Shown: positions 1 to 8,363 of the stretch, one piece after another
How positions within the stretch are numbered: the stretch's first letter is position 1
How the letters are laid out: each line of letters opens with the position of its first letter
Assembly: GCF_027497355.1 (NCBI RefSeq)
Contig: NZ_CP114909.1
Location: 2,728,001 to 2,792,000 of the forward strand
Length of the DNA: 64,000 nucleotides
Direction of reading: 5' to 3'
DNA from: Micromonospora sp. WMMA1947
Lineage (GTDB): Bacteria; Actinomycetota; Actinomycetes; Mycobacteriales; Micromonosporaceae
Translations under genes and position numbers: made by a program
Notes under the pieces: generated by a model
Seen by the model: the letters and a program-made list of their open reading frames with translations, nothing else
Databases searched by the model: none
Told to the model about the DNA's origin: nothing

Positions 1-359
1 CCGAGGGCTTCGCCGCCGGCGAGCTGAAGCACGGCCCGATCTCGCTGATCGACCAGGGCACGCCGGTGATCTGCATCGTGCCGTCGCCGGTCGGCCGGGG
101 CATGCTGCACGACAAGGTCGTCTCCAACATCCAGGAGGTACGCGCCCGCGGCGCCCGCACGATCGTGATCGCCGAGGAGGGCGACCAGGCAGTGGTCCGC
201 TACGCCGATCACCTGATCTATGTGCCGCGTACGCCGACGCTGCTGGCGCCGCTGGTGACCACGGTGCCGTTGCAGGTGCTGGCCGCCGAGATCGCCGCCG
301 CGCGTGGGCACGATGTCGACCAGCCCCGGAACCTGGCCAAGTCGGTCACCGTCGAGTAG
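1..359 (+). CDS. glmS: Glutamine--fructose-6-phosphate aminotransferase, C-terminal end (partial)
   Basis: Only the last 118 or so codons are present; the frame opens at base 3. The enzyme makes glucosamine-6-phosphate from fructose-6-phosphate and glutamine, the first step towards UDP-GlcNAc for peptidoglycan. The visible part is the second SIS (sugar isomerase) lobe. It carries the GELKHGPISLI signature near the left edge, and the protein ends in QPRNLAKSVTVE, the usual GlmS tail (family knowledge). The N-terminal glutaminase domain lies outside the window. A hairpin follows the stop codon. The GlmS call is secure because both the active-site segment and the terminus match the family. Confidence 0.95.
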   Translation, partial: EGFAAGELKHGPISLIDQGTPVICIVPSPVGRGMLHDKVVSNIQEVRARGARTIVIAEEGDQAVVRYADHLIYVPRTPTLLAPLVTTVPLQVLAAEIAAARGHDVDQPRNLAKSVTVE

Positions 360-370
360 CCGATCTCGTC

Positions 371-409
371 CACGGTCCCTCCACCCGCACGACGGGTGGC
401 GGGACCGTG
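371..409. terminator. Hairpin terminator after glmS
   Basis: Arms 371-387 and 393-409 pair over 17 positions with one mismatch around a 5-nt loop. It sits 11 bp after the glmS stop and just before the stop of the convergent hydrolase gene, so it can serve both strands. Confidence 0.7.
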
Positions 410-424
410 CCGTCTCCGGCCTGC

Positions 425-2047
425 TCACCGGCCCAGCACGATCCGGGCCATGCCGTCCAGCGCCGGGTTGTCCGGATCCCAGTAGCCGGTGTGGCCGTGC
501 GGAGCGCTCGGGAAGCGCCGCCCGCCGAAGCCCGGCGCGCTCGGGTCGGCGCCGAACCAGAGCCGCTCGCCGTGCGGGTCGAGCGCGGTGAGTGCCGGAC
601 CCAGCGGCGTACCCGCGAGCAGCGCACGGCGGGCCAGGTCGTCCGGTGGGCGGGCCAGCCGGATCACGTCGTCCGGCGCGGTCGACGACCAGACCTGGCC
701 GGCCGGCATCCGCAGGTCGGCGGCGTGATCCACCCCGACTCCCGGTGAGCCGACGAAGACCAGCGCGTCCGCGCTCAATCCGTGGTCGCGGGCGGCGGCG
801 CCGACCACGAGCGAGCCGTAGCTGTGCCCGAGCACCGTCTGCCGCGACGGTGGACCCTCGTGCGCGGCCCGCAGCCCGTCCTGGAACCGGTGCAGCGCCG
901 GGCCGGCCTCCTCGGCCTGCCGGGTGCCGGCTGCCTCGGTGAGGAAGTCCGGCGCGTCGTAGTCCAGCCAGAGCACCGCCGCCGCCTCCTCGCCCGGCCC
1001 GAGCGCCGTGCACCGCTGCAACACCCGGGCCGCCCGGCCCAGCTCGGCCGGCGCGTCGGCGAGATCCGAGGTCATACCCGGGACGTAGGTGAGCACGGAG
1101 GCGGCGCGGTCCGGGTTGCCGAGCGCCACCACCGCCCGGCCGTCCCCGGCCGGATCGAGCCCCAGCAGGTACGCCCGGGGCGTCCCGCCCGCGGCCAGCC
1201 GCTCGGTGAGCCCGTCCAGCCCGCGCAGCGCCGCCTCGACAGCGGCGAGCCGGACCCGGCGGGACGCCTCCAACGGCCCGGCCGGAAGCGGGTGCAGCAG
1301 CGCGAGCCGCCGGACGAGCAACCGCTCCCGCCGGTCACCGAGCAGCAGCCGGTTCGCCTGGTCCCGGGCGGCGGCCGGAAGCCCGTCGAGGCGACCGATC
1401 CGGTCCGGTTCCCGCCCCACCAGCCAGCGCCGCTCGGCCGCGCTCAGGCCGGCCCACCAGCGGCTCACCTCGGCCGGCCCGGCGCCGGGCCCGGGCCGGT
1501 ACGCGGGCGGCACGCTCACCCAGCCGCGTACCGCAGCGGTGGCCAGTTCCGCCAGCCGGCCCGCCGCCTCCCGATCGGCGGCGCCGGCGAGCGTCAGCGC
1601 ACCCCGGATCCCGGCCCGCGCGTGCACGACCGCCGGTCCGGCCTGCGCGATCGGCCGGGCCGGGTCGGGCCGGACCGCTCCGGTGCGGCCGACGAGCAGG
1701 CCACCGGACTCGGCGCGGGCCACCTCGGCGCCGAGCCGGGCCTTGGCCGCGCCCAGCCGGGCACCGAACTCGGCGAGCACCTGGTCGACCTCGAGCAGGG
1801 CGGGGAGCACGTCGGTGAGGTCGGTCCGCAGGTCCCCGATCCGCCGCTGCGCCGCCGCCGAGGCCGCGCCCGACCATCCGGGCCGCAGCGCGCCGATCCG
1901 GGCGGTGAGCGCGTCGGCGCGCTGCCGTACCGGCCCGGCGAGGTCTCGCCACCCCGTTCCGGCGGCCGGCCAGGCACCCGGATCGGCCCGCCAGAGCTGT
2001 GCGTAACCGACCGGCACGTCGGCGGAGCCGGCCGGACCGCTGCTCAC
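425..2047 (-). CDS. DUF1023 alpha/beta hydrolase
   Basis: A 540-residue protein with a long helical, Ala/Arg-rich N-terminal half and a C-terminal alpha/beta hydrolase domain of the DUF1023 type. The nucleophile elbow is GHSYGSLVVG, with a catalytic Asp/His region further on (GSPGVGVDHAADL, then APHGHTGYW). I chose the GTG at 2047 because its GTGA overlaps the stop of the upstream WXG-like gene, which implies translational coupling; an open frame continues upstream, but it overlaps that gene and has no family resemblance. In actinobacteria such hydrolases often follow a WXG100-like partner, which suggests an envelope or secretion-associated role. The substrate is unknown. It is convergent with glmS. 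Confidence 0.8.
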   Translation of the reverse strand: MSSGPAGSADVPVGYAQLWRADPGAWPAAGTGWRDLAGPVRQRADALTARIGALRPGWSGAASAAAQRRIGDLRTDLTDVLPALLEVDQVLAEFGARLGAAKARLGAEVARAESGGLLVGRTGAVRPDPARPIAQAGPAVVHARAGIRGALTLAGAADREAAGRLAELATAAVRGWVSVPPAYRPGPGAGPAEVSRWWAGLSAAERRWLVGREPDRIGRLDGLPAAARDQANRLLLGDRRERLLVRRLALLHPLPAGPLEASRRVRLAAVEAALRGLDGLTERLAAGGTPRAYLLGLDPAGDGRAVVALGNPDRAASVLTYVPGMTSDLADAPAELGRAARVLQRCTALGPGEEAAAVLWLDYDAPDFLTEAAGTRQAEEAGPALHRFQDGLRAAHEGPPSRQTVLGHSYGSLVVGAAARDHGLSADALVFVGSPGVGVDHAADLRMPAGQVWSSTAPDDVIRLARPPDDLARRALLAGTPLGPALTALDPHGERLWFGADPSAPGFGGRRFPSAPHGHTGYWDPDNPALDGMARIVLGR

Positions 2048-2343
2048 CGCAGCACCCCGGTGAGGCGGCGCGCGGCGCGTTCGTCGACCGCCTCGTAGCC
2101 GTCCGCGCCACGGCGCAACGCCTGAGCGGTGTCGGCCACCCGGGCGCCGAGCGCGCCGGACCAGCGCCGCACCGCCGCCTCCAGGTCGGCCAGCGCCGCA
2201 CCGGATCGCCAGCCCTCCGGTGCCACCACCAGCAACGACTCCGGCGCGGCGCCCGGCCCGCAAGCCAGCCGGTACGCGTCGTCGGCCAGCTCACGCGCCA
2301 CCGTGCGCAGCAGCTCCGGGTCGACGTCGAACGGTCTCTCCAC
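2044..2343 (-). CDS. Small helical WXG100-like protein
   Basis: About 99 residues, predicted helical, starting VERPFDVDPELLRTVARELAD. It has the size and helix-turn-helix layout of ESX/WXG100-related partners encoded next to DUF1023 hydrolases. A Trp lies mid-protein (RRWSGALG), but there is no strict WXG turn. A GGGAGG Shine-Dalgarno (SD) motif at 2351-2356 lies 7 nt from the GTG at 2343; another GTG at 2346 is possible. It overlaps the hydrolase gene by GTGA, so the two are one operon. The function is unproven; the family assignment rests on length, fold expectation and context. Confidence 0.6.
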   Translation of the reverse strand: MERPFDVDPELLRTVARELADDAYRLACGPGAAPESLLVVAPEGWRSGAALADLEAAVRRWSGALGARVADTAQALRRGADGYEAVDERAARRLTGVLR

Positions 2344-2424
2344 CACGTGACCTCCCTCGCCCGGCGCCACCGGCCGGCTCCGGTCACCGGGACGCTAGGC
2401 GGCAGCCGACGGTGGCCGCCGACC

Positions 2425-2455
2425 CCTGTGGACAACGTGCCGGGTTGTCCACAGG
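2425..2455. promoter_or_regulatory. Inverted pair of DnaA boxes
   Basis: CCTGTGGACAAC at 2425-2436 and its exact reverse complement at 2444-2455 are separated by 7 bp. Each arm contains TTGTCCACA, the DnaA box favoured in high-GC actinobacteria (established knowledge). The site lies between the divergent WXG-like gene and nnr, upstream of the nnr promoter. Confidence 0.55.
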
Positions 2456-2492
2456 GCTGGTTCGCCGGCCGGTCGGAGGCGCGTACCGCCGG

Positions 2493-2534
2493 TAGGGTGA
2501 GGCCGTGATCGGGGGAGCCGCGGGCGGAAGCTGA
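2493..2534 (+). promoter_or_regulatory. nnr promoter -10 with a possible leaderless 9-codon ORF
   Basis: TAGGGT at 2493-2498 fits the TAnnnT -10 element. Six bases later a GTG at 2505 opens a 9-codon frame ending at the TGA at 2532-2534. It may simply mark the transcription start of nnr. No amino-acid bias is visible in the mini-ORF. Confidence 0.35.
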
Positions 2535-2563
2535 GCCGGGCGCGACGAACGGAGCGGGGTGGC

Positions 2564-4033
2564 ATGAGACGGGTGTGGCGGGTCGCCGACGTTCGCGCGG
2601 CGGAAGCGGGCCTGATGGCCACCCTGCCGCCCGGCACGCTGATGCAGCGGGCCGCGGCCGGGCTGGCCCGTCGCTGCGCGTTGTTGCTCGCCGACCGGGG
2701 CGGGGTCTACGGCGCGCGGGTGCTGGTGCTCGCCGGGTCCGGCGACAACGGCGGTGACGCCCTGTACGCGGGCGCGCACCTGGCCCGCCGGGGCGCGGCG
2801 GTGACCGCGCTGCTGCTCACGTCGGGCCGGGCGCACGCCGAAGGGCTGGCCGCCCTGCGCGCCGCCGGTGGGCGCGTGGCCGACCGGCCGCCCGCGACTG
2901 TCGACCTGGTGCTCGACGGCATCGTGGGCATCGGCGGCACCGGTGGGCTGCGCGAGACCGCCGAGCAGCTGGCCGCGAGCCTGACCGGGCAGCGCGGGCG
3001 CGACGGCACGCCCGCCACGGTGGTCGCTGTCGACGTGCCGAGCGGCGTCGCTGTCGACACCGGCCACGTCCCGCTCACCGACGCCGGGCGGCCCCGGGCG
3101 GTCCGCGCCGACGTGACCGTGGCCTTCGGCGCGCTCAAGCCCGCACTGGTCGTCGGTCCCGCCGCCGAGCTGGCCGGCGAGGTCGAGCTGGTCGACATCG
3201 GGCTGACGCCGTGGCTGCGCGGCACCCCGGCGCTCCAGGTGATCGAGCAGACGGACGTGGCCGACTGGTGGCCGGCGCTGGGCGCGTCGTCGGAGAAGTA
3301 CACCCGGGGCGTAGTAGGCGTGGCCACCGGGTCGGCCACCTACCCCGGCGCCGCGGTGCTCTCCGTCGCCGGGGCGCTCGCCGGCCCCACCGGCCTGGTC
3401 CGGTACGCCGGGAGCGCCAAGGACGAGGTGCTGCACCAGCACCCGTCGGTGATCGCCACCGGCCGGGTCGCCGACGCGGGCCGGGTGCAGGCGTGGGTCT
3501 GCGGCTCCGGGCTCGGCACCGGCGAGGACTCCGCCGCCGAGCTGCGCGCGGTGCTGGCCGCGCCGGTGCCGGTGGTGCTCGACGCCGACGCGCTGACGCT
3601 GCTCGTCGACGGCAAGCTGGCCGACCGGCTGCGCGGCCGGGACGCGCCGATCGTGGTGACGCCGCACGACCGGGAGTACGCCCGGCTCTGCGGCGAGATG
3701 CCGGGGGAGGACCGGGTCGCCGCCGCTCTGCGGCTGGCCGCCTGGATGAACGCGGTGGTGCTGCTCAAGGGCGACCGCACGGTCATCGGCACGCCCGACG
3801 GCCGCGCGTACGTGAACCCGACCGGCACCCCGGTGCTCGCCACCGGTGGCACCGGCGACGTACTGGCCGGGCTGCTCGGTTCGCTGCTCGCCGCGGGGCT
3901 GGCCCCGGAGCGGGCGGCCGCCGCGGCGGCGTACCTGCACGGGCTGGCCGGCCGGGAGGCGGCGCGCGGCGGCCCGGTGACCGCGCCCGACGTGGCGGCG
4001 GCGTTGCGTCCGGTACTGGCCCGGCTGGGCTGA
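2564..4033 (+). CDS. nnr: Bifunctional NAD(P)H-hydrate epimerase / ADP-dependent NAD(P)H-hydrate dehydratase
   Basis: A 489-residue metabolite-repair enzyme. Damaged, hydrated NAD(P)H is epimerised by the N-terminal YjeF_N domain (about residues 1-225) and dehydrated by the C-terminal ribokinase-like domain (about 235-489) using ADP. The N-terminal half shows GSGDNGGDALYAG and VAVDVPSG. The C-terminal half shows VTPHDREYARL and the ATGGTGDVLAGLLG nucleotide site. The ATG at 2564 follows a purine-rich GGAGCGGGG stretch. Length and domain order match the bifunctional Nnr family. It lies just before alr, as in other actinobacteria. Confidence 0.93.
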   Translation: MRRVWRVADVRAAEAGLMATLPPGTLMQRAAAGLARRCALLLADRGGVYGARVLVLAGSGDNGGDALYAGAHLARRGAAVTALLLTSGRAHAEGLAALRAAGGRVADRPPATVDLVLDGIVGIGGTGGLRETAEQLAASLTGQRGRDGTPATVVAVDVPSGVAVDTGHVPLTDAGRPRAVRADVTVAFGALKPALVVGPAAELAGEVELVDIGLTPWLRGTPALQVIEQTDVADWWPALGASSEKYTRGVVGVATGSATYPGAAVLSVAGALAGPTGLVRYAGSAKDEVLHQHPSVIATGRVADAGRVQAWVCGSGLGTGEDSAAELRAVLAAPVPVVLDADALTLLVDGKLADRLRGRDAPIVVTPHDREYARLCGEMPGEDRVAAALRLAAWMNAVVLLKGDRTVIGTPDGRAYVNPTGTPVLATGGTGDVLAGLLGSLLAAGLAPERAAAAAAYLHGLAGREAARGGPVTAPDVAAALRPVLARLG

Positions 4034-4034
4034 T

Positions 4035-4052
4035 CCGGGCGGCGGCGCCCGG
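4035..4052 (+). terminator. Short hairpin after nnr
   Basis: CCGGGCG and CGCCCGG pair around a 4-nt loop directly after the nnr stop. With no T-run, it could be a weak terminator or an mRNA 3'-end stabiliser. Confidence 0.4.
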
Positions 4053-4105
4053 TGGCGGCGGGCACCGCCCGCACGGCTCACGGCGCTGATGATCACTGAC
4101 GGAAG

Positions 4106-4111
4106 TAGGCT
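4106..4111 (+). promoter_or_regulatory. alr promoter -10 (leaderless)
   Basis: TAGGCT ends 6 bp before the alr ATG at 4118. With transcription starting 6-7 bp downstream, the mRNA would begin at or next to the start codon. No SD motif is present, in keeping with leaderless translation. Confidence 0.55.
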
Positions 4112-4117
4112 GAGGAC

Positions 4118-5236
4118 ATGTGGCAGTCGGAGGTGCGCGTCGACCTGGACGCGATCCGGGAGAACGTGACCCGGCTCAAGGCCGGCACCAGCGCCGAGCT
4201 GATGGCGGTGGTCAAGGGCGACGGCTACGGCCACGGCATGGTGCCCGCCGCCCGGGCGGCGCTCGACGCGGGGGCGGACCAGCTCGGCGTCTGCACGCTG
4301 GACGAGGCGCTGCGGCTGCGTGAGGCGGGCATCTCCGCGCCGGTTCTGGCCTGGCTGCTCGACCCCGGCCTGCCGCTGCACGACGGGATCACCGTCGGCG
4401 TCGACCTCGGCTGCGCCAGCCTCACCCAGCTCGACGAGATGATCGAGGCGAGCCGCCGGGCGGACCGCGCGGCCCGGCTGCACCTCAAGATCGACACCGG
4501 GCTGGCCCGGGGCGGCGCCACCGTCGCCGACTGGCCGGCGCTGCTGGAGGCCGCCGCGAAGGCCCAGGCGGACGGCCTGGTCGAGGTGGTCGGCGTGTGG
4601 AGCCACTTCGTGTACGCGGACTCGCCCGGCCACCCCACCACCGACCGCCAGCTCGCCGTGTTCCACGAAGGGCTGGAGATGGTGACGCGCGCCGGACTGC
4701 GTCCGCGCTACCGGCACCTGGCCAACTCGGCCGCCACGCTGACCCGGCCGGACACCCACTTCGACCTGGTCCGGCCCGGCATCGCCGTCTACGGCCTGTC
4801 GCCGGTCGCGGGCGAGCAGTTCGGTCTGCGTCCCGCCATGACCGCCCGTGCCCGGGTGATGCTCACCAAACGTGTCGCGGCCGGCACCGGCGTCTCCTAC
4901 GGGCACACCTACCTGACCGAGCAGGAGGCGAACCTTGCCGTGGTGCCGCTCGGCTACGCCGACGGGGTGCCCCGGCACGCCTCCAACACCGGCCCGGTGC
5001 ACCTCGCCGGCAAGCGCCGGACCATCTCCGGGCGCGTCTGCATGGACCAGTTCGTGGTCGACTGCGGCGACGACGAGGTGGCTGCCGGTGACGTGGTGAC
5101 GCTGTTCGGCAGCGGCGCGGACGGCGAGCCCACCGCCGACGACTGGGCCGAGGCGGTCGGCACCATCAACTACGAGATCGTGACCCGCTTCGGCGGCGTG
5201 CGCGTGCCCCGCGTCTACGACGGCGAGCGCGCATGA
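4118..5236 (+). CDS. alr: Alanine racemase
   Basis: A 372-residue PLP enzyme interconverting L- and D-alanine for peptidoglycan. Residue Lys33 in MAVVKGDGYGHG is the PLP lysine; many homologues read KADAYGHG, so two Ala-to-Gly changes flank it. The TIM-barrel body is followed by a C-terminal beta domain with GVSYGHTY (catalytic Tyr region) and RVCMDQ. The ATG at 4118 is placed 6 bp after a TAGGCT -10. Its stop overlaps the next gene's start (ATGA at 5233-5236), so it heads a coupled alr-hydrolase-tsaE operon. Confidence 0.95.
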   Translation: MWQSEVRVDLDAIRENVTRLKAGTSAELMAVVKGDGYGHGMVPAARAALDAGADQLGVCTLDEALRLREAGISAPVLAWLLDPGLPLHDGITVGVDLGCASLTQLDEMIEASRRADRAARLHLKIDTGLARGGATVADWPALLEAAAKAQADGLVEVVGVWSHFVYADSPGHPTTDRQLAVFHEGLEMVTRAGLRPRYRHLANSAATLTRPDTHFDLVRPGIAVYGLSPVAGEQFGLRPAMTARARVMLTKRVAAGTGVSYGHTYLTEQEANLAVVPLGYADGVPRHASNTGPVHLAGKRRTISGRVCMDQFVVDCGDDEVAAGDVVTLFGSGADGEPTADDWAEAVGTINYEIVTRFGGVRVPRVYDGERA

Positions 5237-6318
5237 GTGTCCGGTTGCCGCGACCGCGTACCGCCGCCGGCAAGGTCGCCGGGCTGGTCGGCGCCGCCGT
5301 CGGTGTGGCCGCCGCCGGGCTCGCGGCGGGCGTGGTCAGCGAGCGGGTGCTGGTCCGCCGGCTCAAGAACGACCCCACCGACAGGTACGCCGGCGAGGTC
5401 TTCGGCGAGCAGCGCTACGACGAGGCGTACCGGTTGGAGATGCCGGACGGCACCGACATCCACGTGGAGGTGGTCGAGCCGACCCGGCCGGTGGCCGGGC
5501 ACCCGACGGTGGTGCTGGTGCACGGGTTCTGCCTGGACATGGGCACGTTCCACTTCCAGCGCAAGCGGCTCGCCGAGCGCGGCGACTACCGGGTGGTCGC
5601 GTACGATCAGCCGGGCCACGGCAGCTCCGGCCGGCTGGAGAGCGGCGAGTACGACCTGACCGCGCTGGGCCACACGCTGCGCCGGGTGCTCGACGAGGTG
5701 GCACCGGAGGGTCCGCTGGTGCTGGTCGGGCACTCCATGGGCGGCATGACGATCATGGCGCTGGCCGAGCTGTACCCGGAGATGTTCGGTGACCGCGTGG
5801 TCGGCACCGTGCTGATGGCGACCTCCGGCGGGCTGGCGGCGGAGACCAAGCTGGTGGCGCCCGCGCTGCTCGGCCGCGTCGGCTCGCCGGTGCTCTACAT
5901 GATGAGCAACGCCACCCGGTACGGCGGCACCGTGATCGACAGGGCGCGCCGGTCGACCTCGAACGTGGCCTGGCTGCTGACCCGCAAGTACGGCTTCGGC
6001 ACGTCGAAGCCGAGCCCGGCCCTGGTGTCGTACGTCGAGATGATGAACTCGCGTACCTCGGCCGACACGGTCACCCGCTACCTGCGGACGATTGCCACCC
6101 ACTCCCGGTTCCCGGCGCTCGCGGCGCTGGCCGGCACGCCGGTGCTGGTGATCGTGGGGGACAAGGACATGATCACGCCGGTGACGCACTCCGAGGAGAT
6201 CGTCCGGCGGCTGCCGCACGCCGAGTTCGTGAAGATCAACGACAGCGGGCACGTGGTGATGCTGGAGCACGCCGACGAGGTGAACGCGGCGCTGGAGAGG
6301 TTCCTGGATTCGCTATGA
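5233..6318 (+). CDS. Alpha/beta hydrolase, membrane-anchored
   Basis: A 361-residue alpha/beta fold hydrolase. An N-terminal hydrophobic stretch (about residues 12-36, VAGLVGAAVGVAAAGLAAGVV) probably anchors it in the membrane. The fold shows VLVHGFCLDMG (oxyanion loop), the nucleophile elbow GHSMGGM and a late GHVVMLEH catalytic His. It is coupled to alr and tsaE by ATGA overlaps at both ends. The same three-gene order occurs across actinobacteria, but the substrate of this conserved hydrolase is not established. An esterase or thioesterase role is an inference. Confidence 0.85.
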   Translation: MSVRLPRPRTAAGKVAGLVGAAVGVAAAGLAAGVVSERVLVRRLKNDPTDRYAGEVFGEQRYDEAYRLEMPDGTDIHVEVVEPTRPVAGHPTVVLVHGFCLDMGTFHFQRKRLAERGDYRVVAYDQPGHGSSGRLESGEYDLTALGHTLRRVLDEVAPEGPLVLVGHSMGGMTIMALAELYPEMFGDRVVGTVLMATSGGLAAETKLVAPALLGRVGSPVLYMMSNATRYGGTVIDRARRSTSNVAWLLTRKYGFGTSKPSPALVSYVEMMNSRTSADTVTRYLRTIATHSRFPALAALAGTPVLVIVGDKDMITPVTHSEEIVRRLPHAEFVKINDSGHVVMLEHADEVNAALERFLDSL

Positions 6319-6797
6319 CAGTGGTCGTGGAGCTGAAGACCGTCGACGACACCCACGAGTTCGGGCGGCGGCTGGCAGGTGTGCTGCGGGCCGGTGACCT
6401 GCTGCTGCTCAGCGGCCCGCTCGGCGCCGGCAAGACCGCGCTGACCCAGGGCATCGGCGCCGGCCTCGGCGTACGCGGGGACGTCACGTCGCCCACCTTC
6501 GTCATCGCCCGGGTGCACCGGCCGGACCCGGCGCGGGGCAGCCGGGTGACGCTCGTGCACGCCGACGCGTACCGCCTGGGCGAGGCCGCCGACCCGCGCG
6601 CGGAGATCGACGACCTCGACCTGGACGCCTCGGTCGACGAGGCGGTCACTGTGGTGGAGTGGGGTGAGGGGATGGTCGAGCAGCTGGTCGACGCGCACCT
6701 GCGGGTACGCATCGACCGCCGCGACGACGACACCCGGGCGGTCACGCTGGAACCGGTCGGTGGCGACTGGGCCGCCCGGGTCGCCGGACTGTCCTGA
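6315..6797 (+). CDS. tsaE: tRNA threonylcarbamoyladenosine biosynthesis ATPase TsaE
   Basis: A 160-residue P-loop ATPase that works with TsaB and TsaD to install t6A at position 37 of ANN-decoding tRNAs. The Walker A motif is GPLGAGKTALTQGIG, followed by the family's TSPTFV segment and a VVEWGE motif near the end. Start and preceding stop overlap (ATGA). tsaB and tsaD lie 3 kb downstream, separated by three unrelated genes. Length is normal for TsaE. Confidence 0.94.
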   Translation: MTVVVELKTVDDTHEFGRRLAGVLRAGDLLLLSGPLGAGKTALTQGIGAGLGVRGDVTSPTFVIARVHRPDPARGSRVTLVHADAYRLGEAADPRAEIDDLDLDASVDEAVTVVEWGEGMVEQLVDAHLRVRIDRRDDDTRAVTLEPVGGDWAARVAGLS

Positions 6798-6798
6798 G

Positions 6799-8187
6799 CT
6801 ACGGCTGCAGAGGCATCGTCCAGCAGTTGGAGTAGGCGGTGCGCCGGGCGAGCCGGTCGGTCAGCCAGGCCACCGCGTCGCCCTGATCGGTGATGAGCGG
6901 CGCCAGGTGGTTGGTGAGGAGCTTGTCGCCGAGGTTGGGCAGGCTGACCGCCTGGTAGGTCACGTTGGCGCCCTTGCGGCACCAGTCGACCGCCAGTTGG
7001 CGGGCCTGCCGGTGGGGCACGATGTCGTCCTGGACGCCTGTCGCCACGCGGACCGGGCCGGTGGGCTTGAGCGTGCCGATGCGCTGCCGGTCGAGGACGG
7101 CCTGGGCCTCGGGCGAGGCGGCGATGACGGCGGTGAGGGACCGGCCGCCGGTGATCCACCTGCTGCTCTTGGTGAACGCGTACCGGAGGATCGCGTCACC
7201 GACGCACATGGTCGAGGTGTCGGAGAGCGCCGCCCGGCCGGCGTCGTTGATGTTCGCCTGGATGACGTCCCGCACCGCCGGGTCGGACTGGGCGAAGCCG
7301 TTGAGCGACCAGCCCAGCGCCCCGGCCAGCGCGCTGCCGTCGATGCCCGCGATGACGGCGGTCAGGTCGGCGGGCGGCGCGCCGACGTAGGTTCCGGCCA
7401 GCGGCACGTCCGGTGCGTACGTGGGCTGGAGTTCGGCCGCCGCGGCGCTGGCACCGCCGCCCTGGCTGTAACCGTACAGGCCGACGCGGGACTGGGCGGT
7501 GACCGATGCTCCCGGCACCGCGCGGGCGGCGCGGGCCGCGTCGAGCAGGGCGCGGCCCTCGTCGAGGCGGTTGACGTACGTGTGCAGCCGGTCGGTCGCG
7601 CCCAGCCCGACGTAGTCGGTGACGACGACCGCGGCGCCGGTGGCGAGCAGGCGGTAGATGGCCAGGGCCTCGTAGCCGACGGACAGGGTGTCGCCGGTGA
7701 GGGTGAGCGGGTGTTGCAGGGCGTACGAGGGCGCGCACTGGTCGCCCTGCCCCATGGTGCCGGAGGCGACGGCGACCAGCGGGCGCGGTCCGGTGCCCCG
7801 CCACGCCGCCGACGGTTCGATGTAGGCGCCGGTCACGCCGACGGCCCGGCCGTTGGAGTCGGTGGACCGGTACATCAGGCGGGTGGCGGTGCCGGGCATC
7901 GGGCGGCCGTCGAGCCCGGGGATGCTCAGGCCGAGCGGCAACGGCTCGGTACGGATCAGCGTGCCGTTGGTGGCGGGCAGGTCGGCGGGCGGGTGGTAGA
8001 AGGCGGGGATCGTCACGCCGCGGGAGACCACGGGCGTGGTGCTGTCGGCGGCCGCGCCCGCGCCGGAGGCGGCCAGGTAGGTGGCTGCGGCCGCGGCGAC
8101 GGCCAACATCCGGAGGCCGATCGTGCGGCGGGGGGAGAGGGCGGTGGAGGGCGTGCGGGGACGGGTGTTTCTCCTGCTCACGGGCAC
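6799..8187 (-). CDS. Secreted lipase-family hydrolase
   Basis: A 462-residue protein of the secretory lipase (LIP) alpha/beta hydrolase family. The N-terminus has an Arg-rich region, a hydrophobic core (MLAVAAAAATYLAASGAG) and an AAA cleavage region, typical of an exported protein. The nucleophile elbow is YGYSQGGG, followed by conserved acidic and histidine regions. It probably hydrolyses extracellular acylglycerols or esters. It converges on tsaE with only one base between the stops, and its upstream region holds a candidate operator at 8243-8275. Confidence 0.85.
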   Translation of the reverse strand: MPVSRRNTRPRTPSTALSPRRTIGLRMLAVAAAAATYLAASGAGAAADSTTPVVSRGVTIPAFYHPPADLPATNGTLIRTEPLPLGLSIPGLDGRPMPGTATRLMYRSTDSNGRAVGVTGAYIEPSAAWRGTGPRPLVAVASGTMGQGDQCAPSYALQHPLTLTGDTLSVGYEALAIYRLLATGAAVVVTDYVGLGATDRLHTYVNRLDEGRALLDAARAARAVPGASVTAQSRVGLYGYSQGGGASAAAAELQPTYAPDVPLAGTYVGAPPADLTAVIAGIDGSALAGALGWSLNGFAQSDPAVRDVIQANINDAGRAALSDTSTMCVGDAILRYAFTKSSRWITGGRSLTAVIAASPEAQAVLDRQRIGTLKPTGPVRVATGVQDDIVPHRQARQLAVDWCRKGANVTYQAVSLPNLGDKLLTNHLAPLITDQGDAVAWLTDRLARRTAYSNCWTMPLQP

Positions 8188-8242
8188 TCCTAGCGAGCAT
8201 CGATGGTGGTGGATGCAAGCTAGCAGTGAGGGTGTGGCGTAA

Positions 8243-8275
8243 GTAACTTGCCAGTAGGTTACGTCCCGGTAACTT
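8243..8275. promoter_or_regulatory. Candidate operator upstream of the lipase gene
   Basis: GTAAC at 8243-8247 and GTTAC at 8258-8262 form an inverted repeat, and GTAACTT occurs again at 8269-8275. The spacing resembles TetR-type operators. The cluster sits about 60 bp upstream of the lipase start. The regulator is unknown. Confidence 0.35.
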
Positions 8276-8363
8276 TTCCCGTCCAGTGCCCGGCCCTGCC
8301 ACCGCCGGGGAGTGTCGGTTGCGGCTGGTATGAAGATGGCGACCCGACGAGGAGAGGTTGCCG

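Noticed and set aside
425..2435. Long open frames on both strands across the DUF1023 gene
   Set aside because: They arise from high GC codon bias. Their products are Arg/Pro/Ala-rich low-complexity sequence without domains.
2384..5002. An 872-codon open frame antisense to nnr and alr
   Set aside because: It lies opposite two clearly conserved enzymes and encodes only repetitive Gly/Arg/Gln/His-rich sequence.
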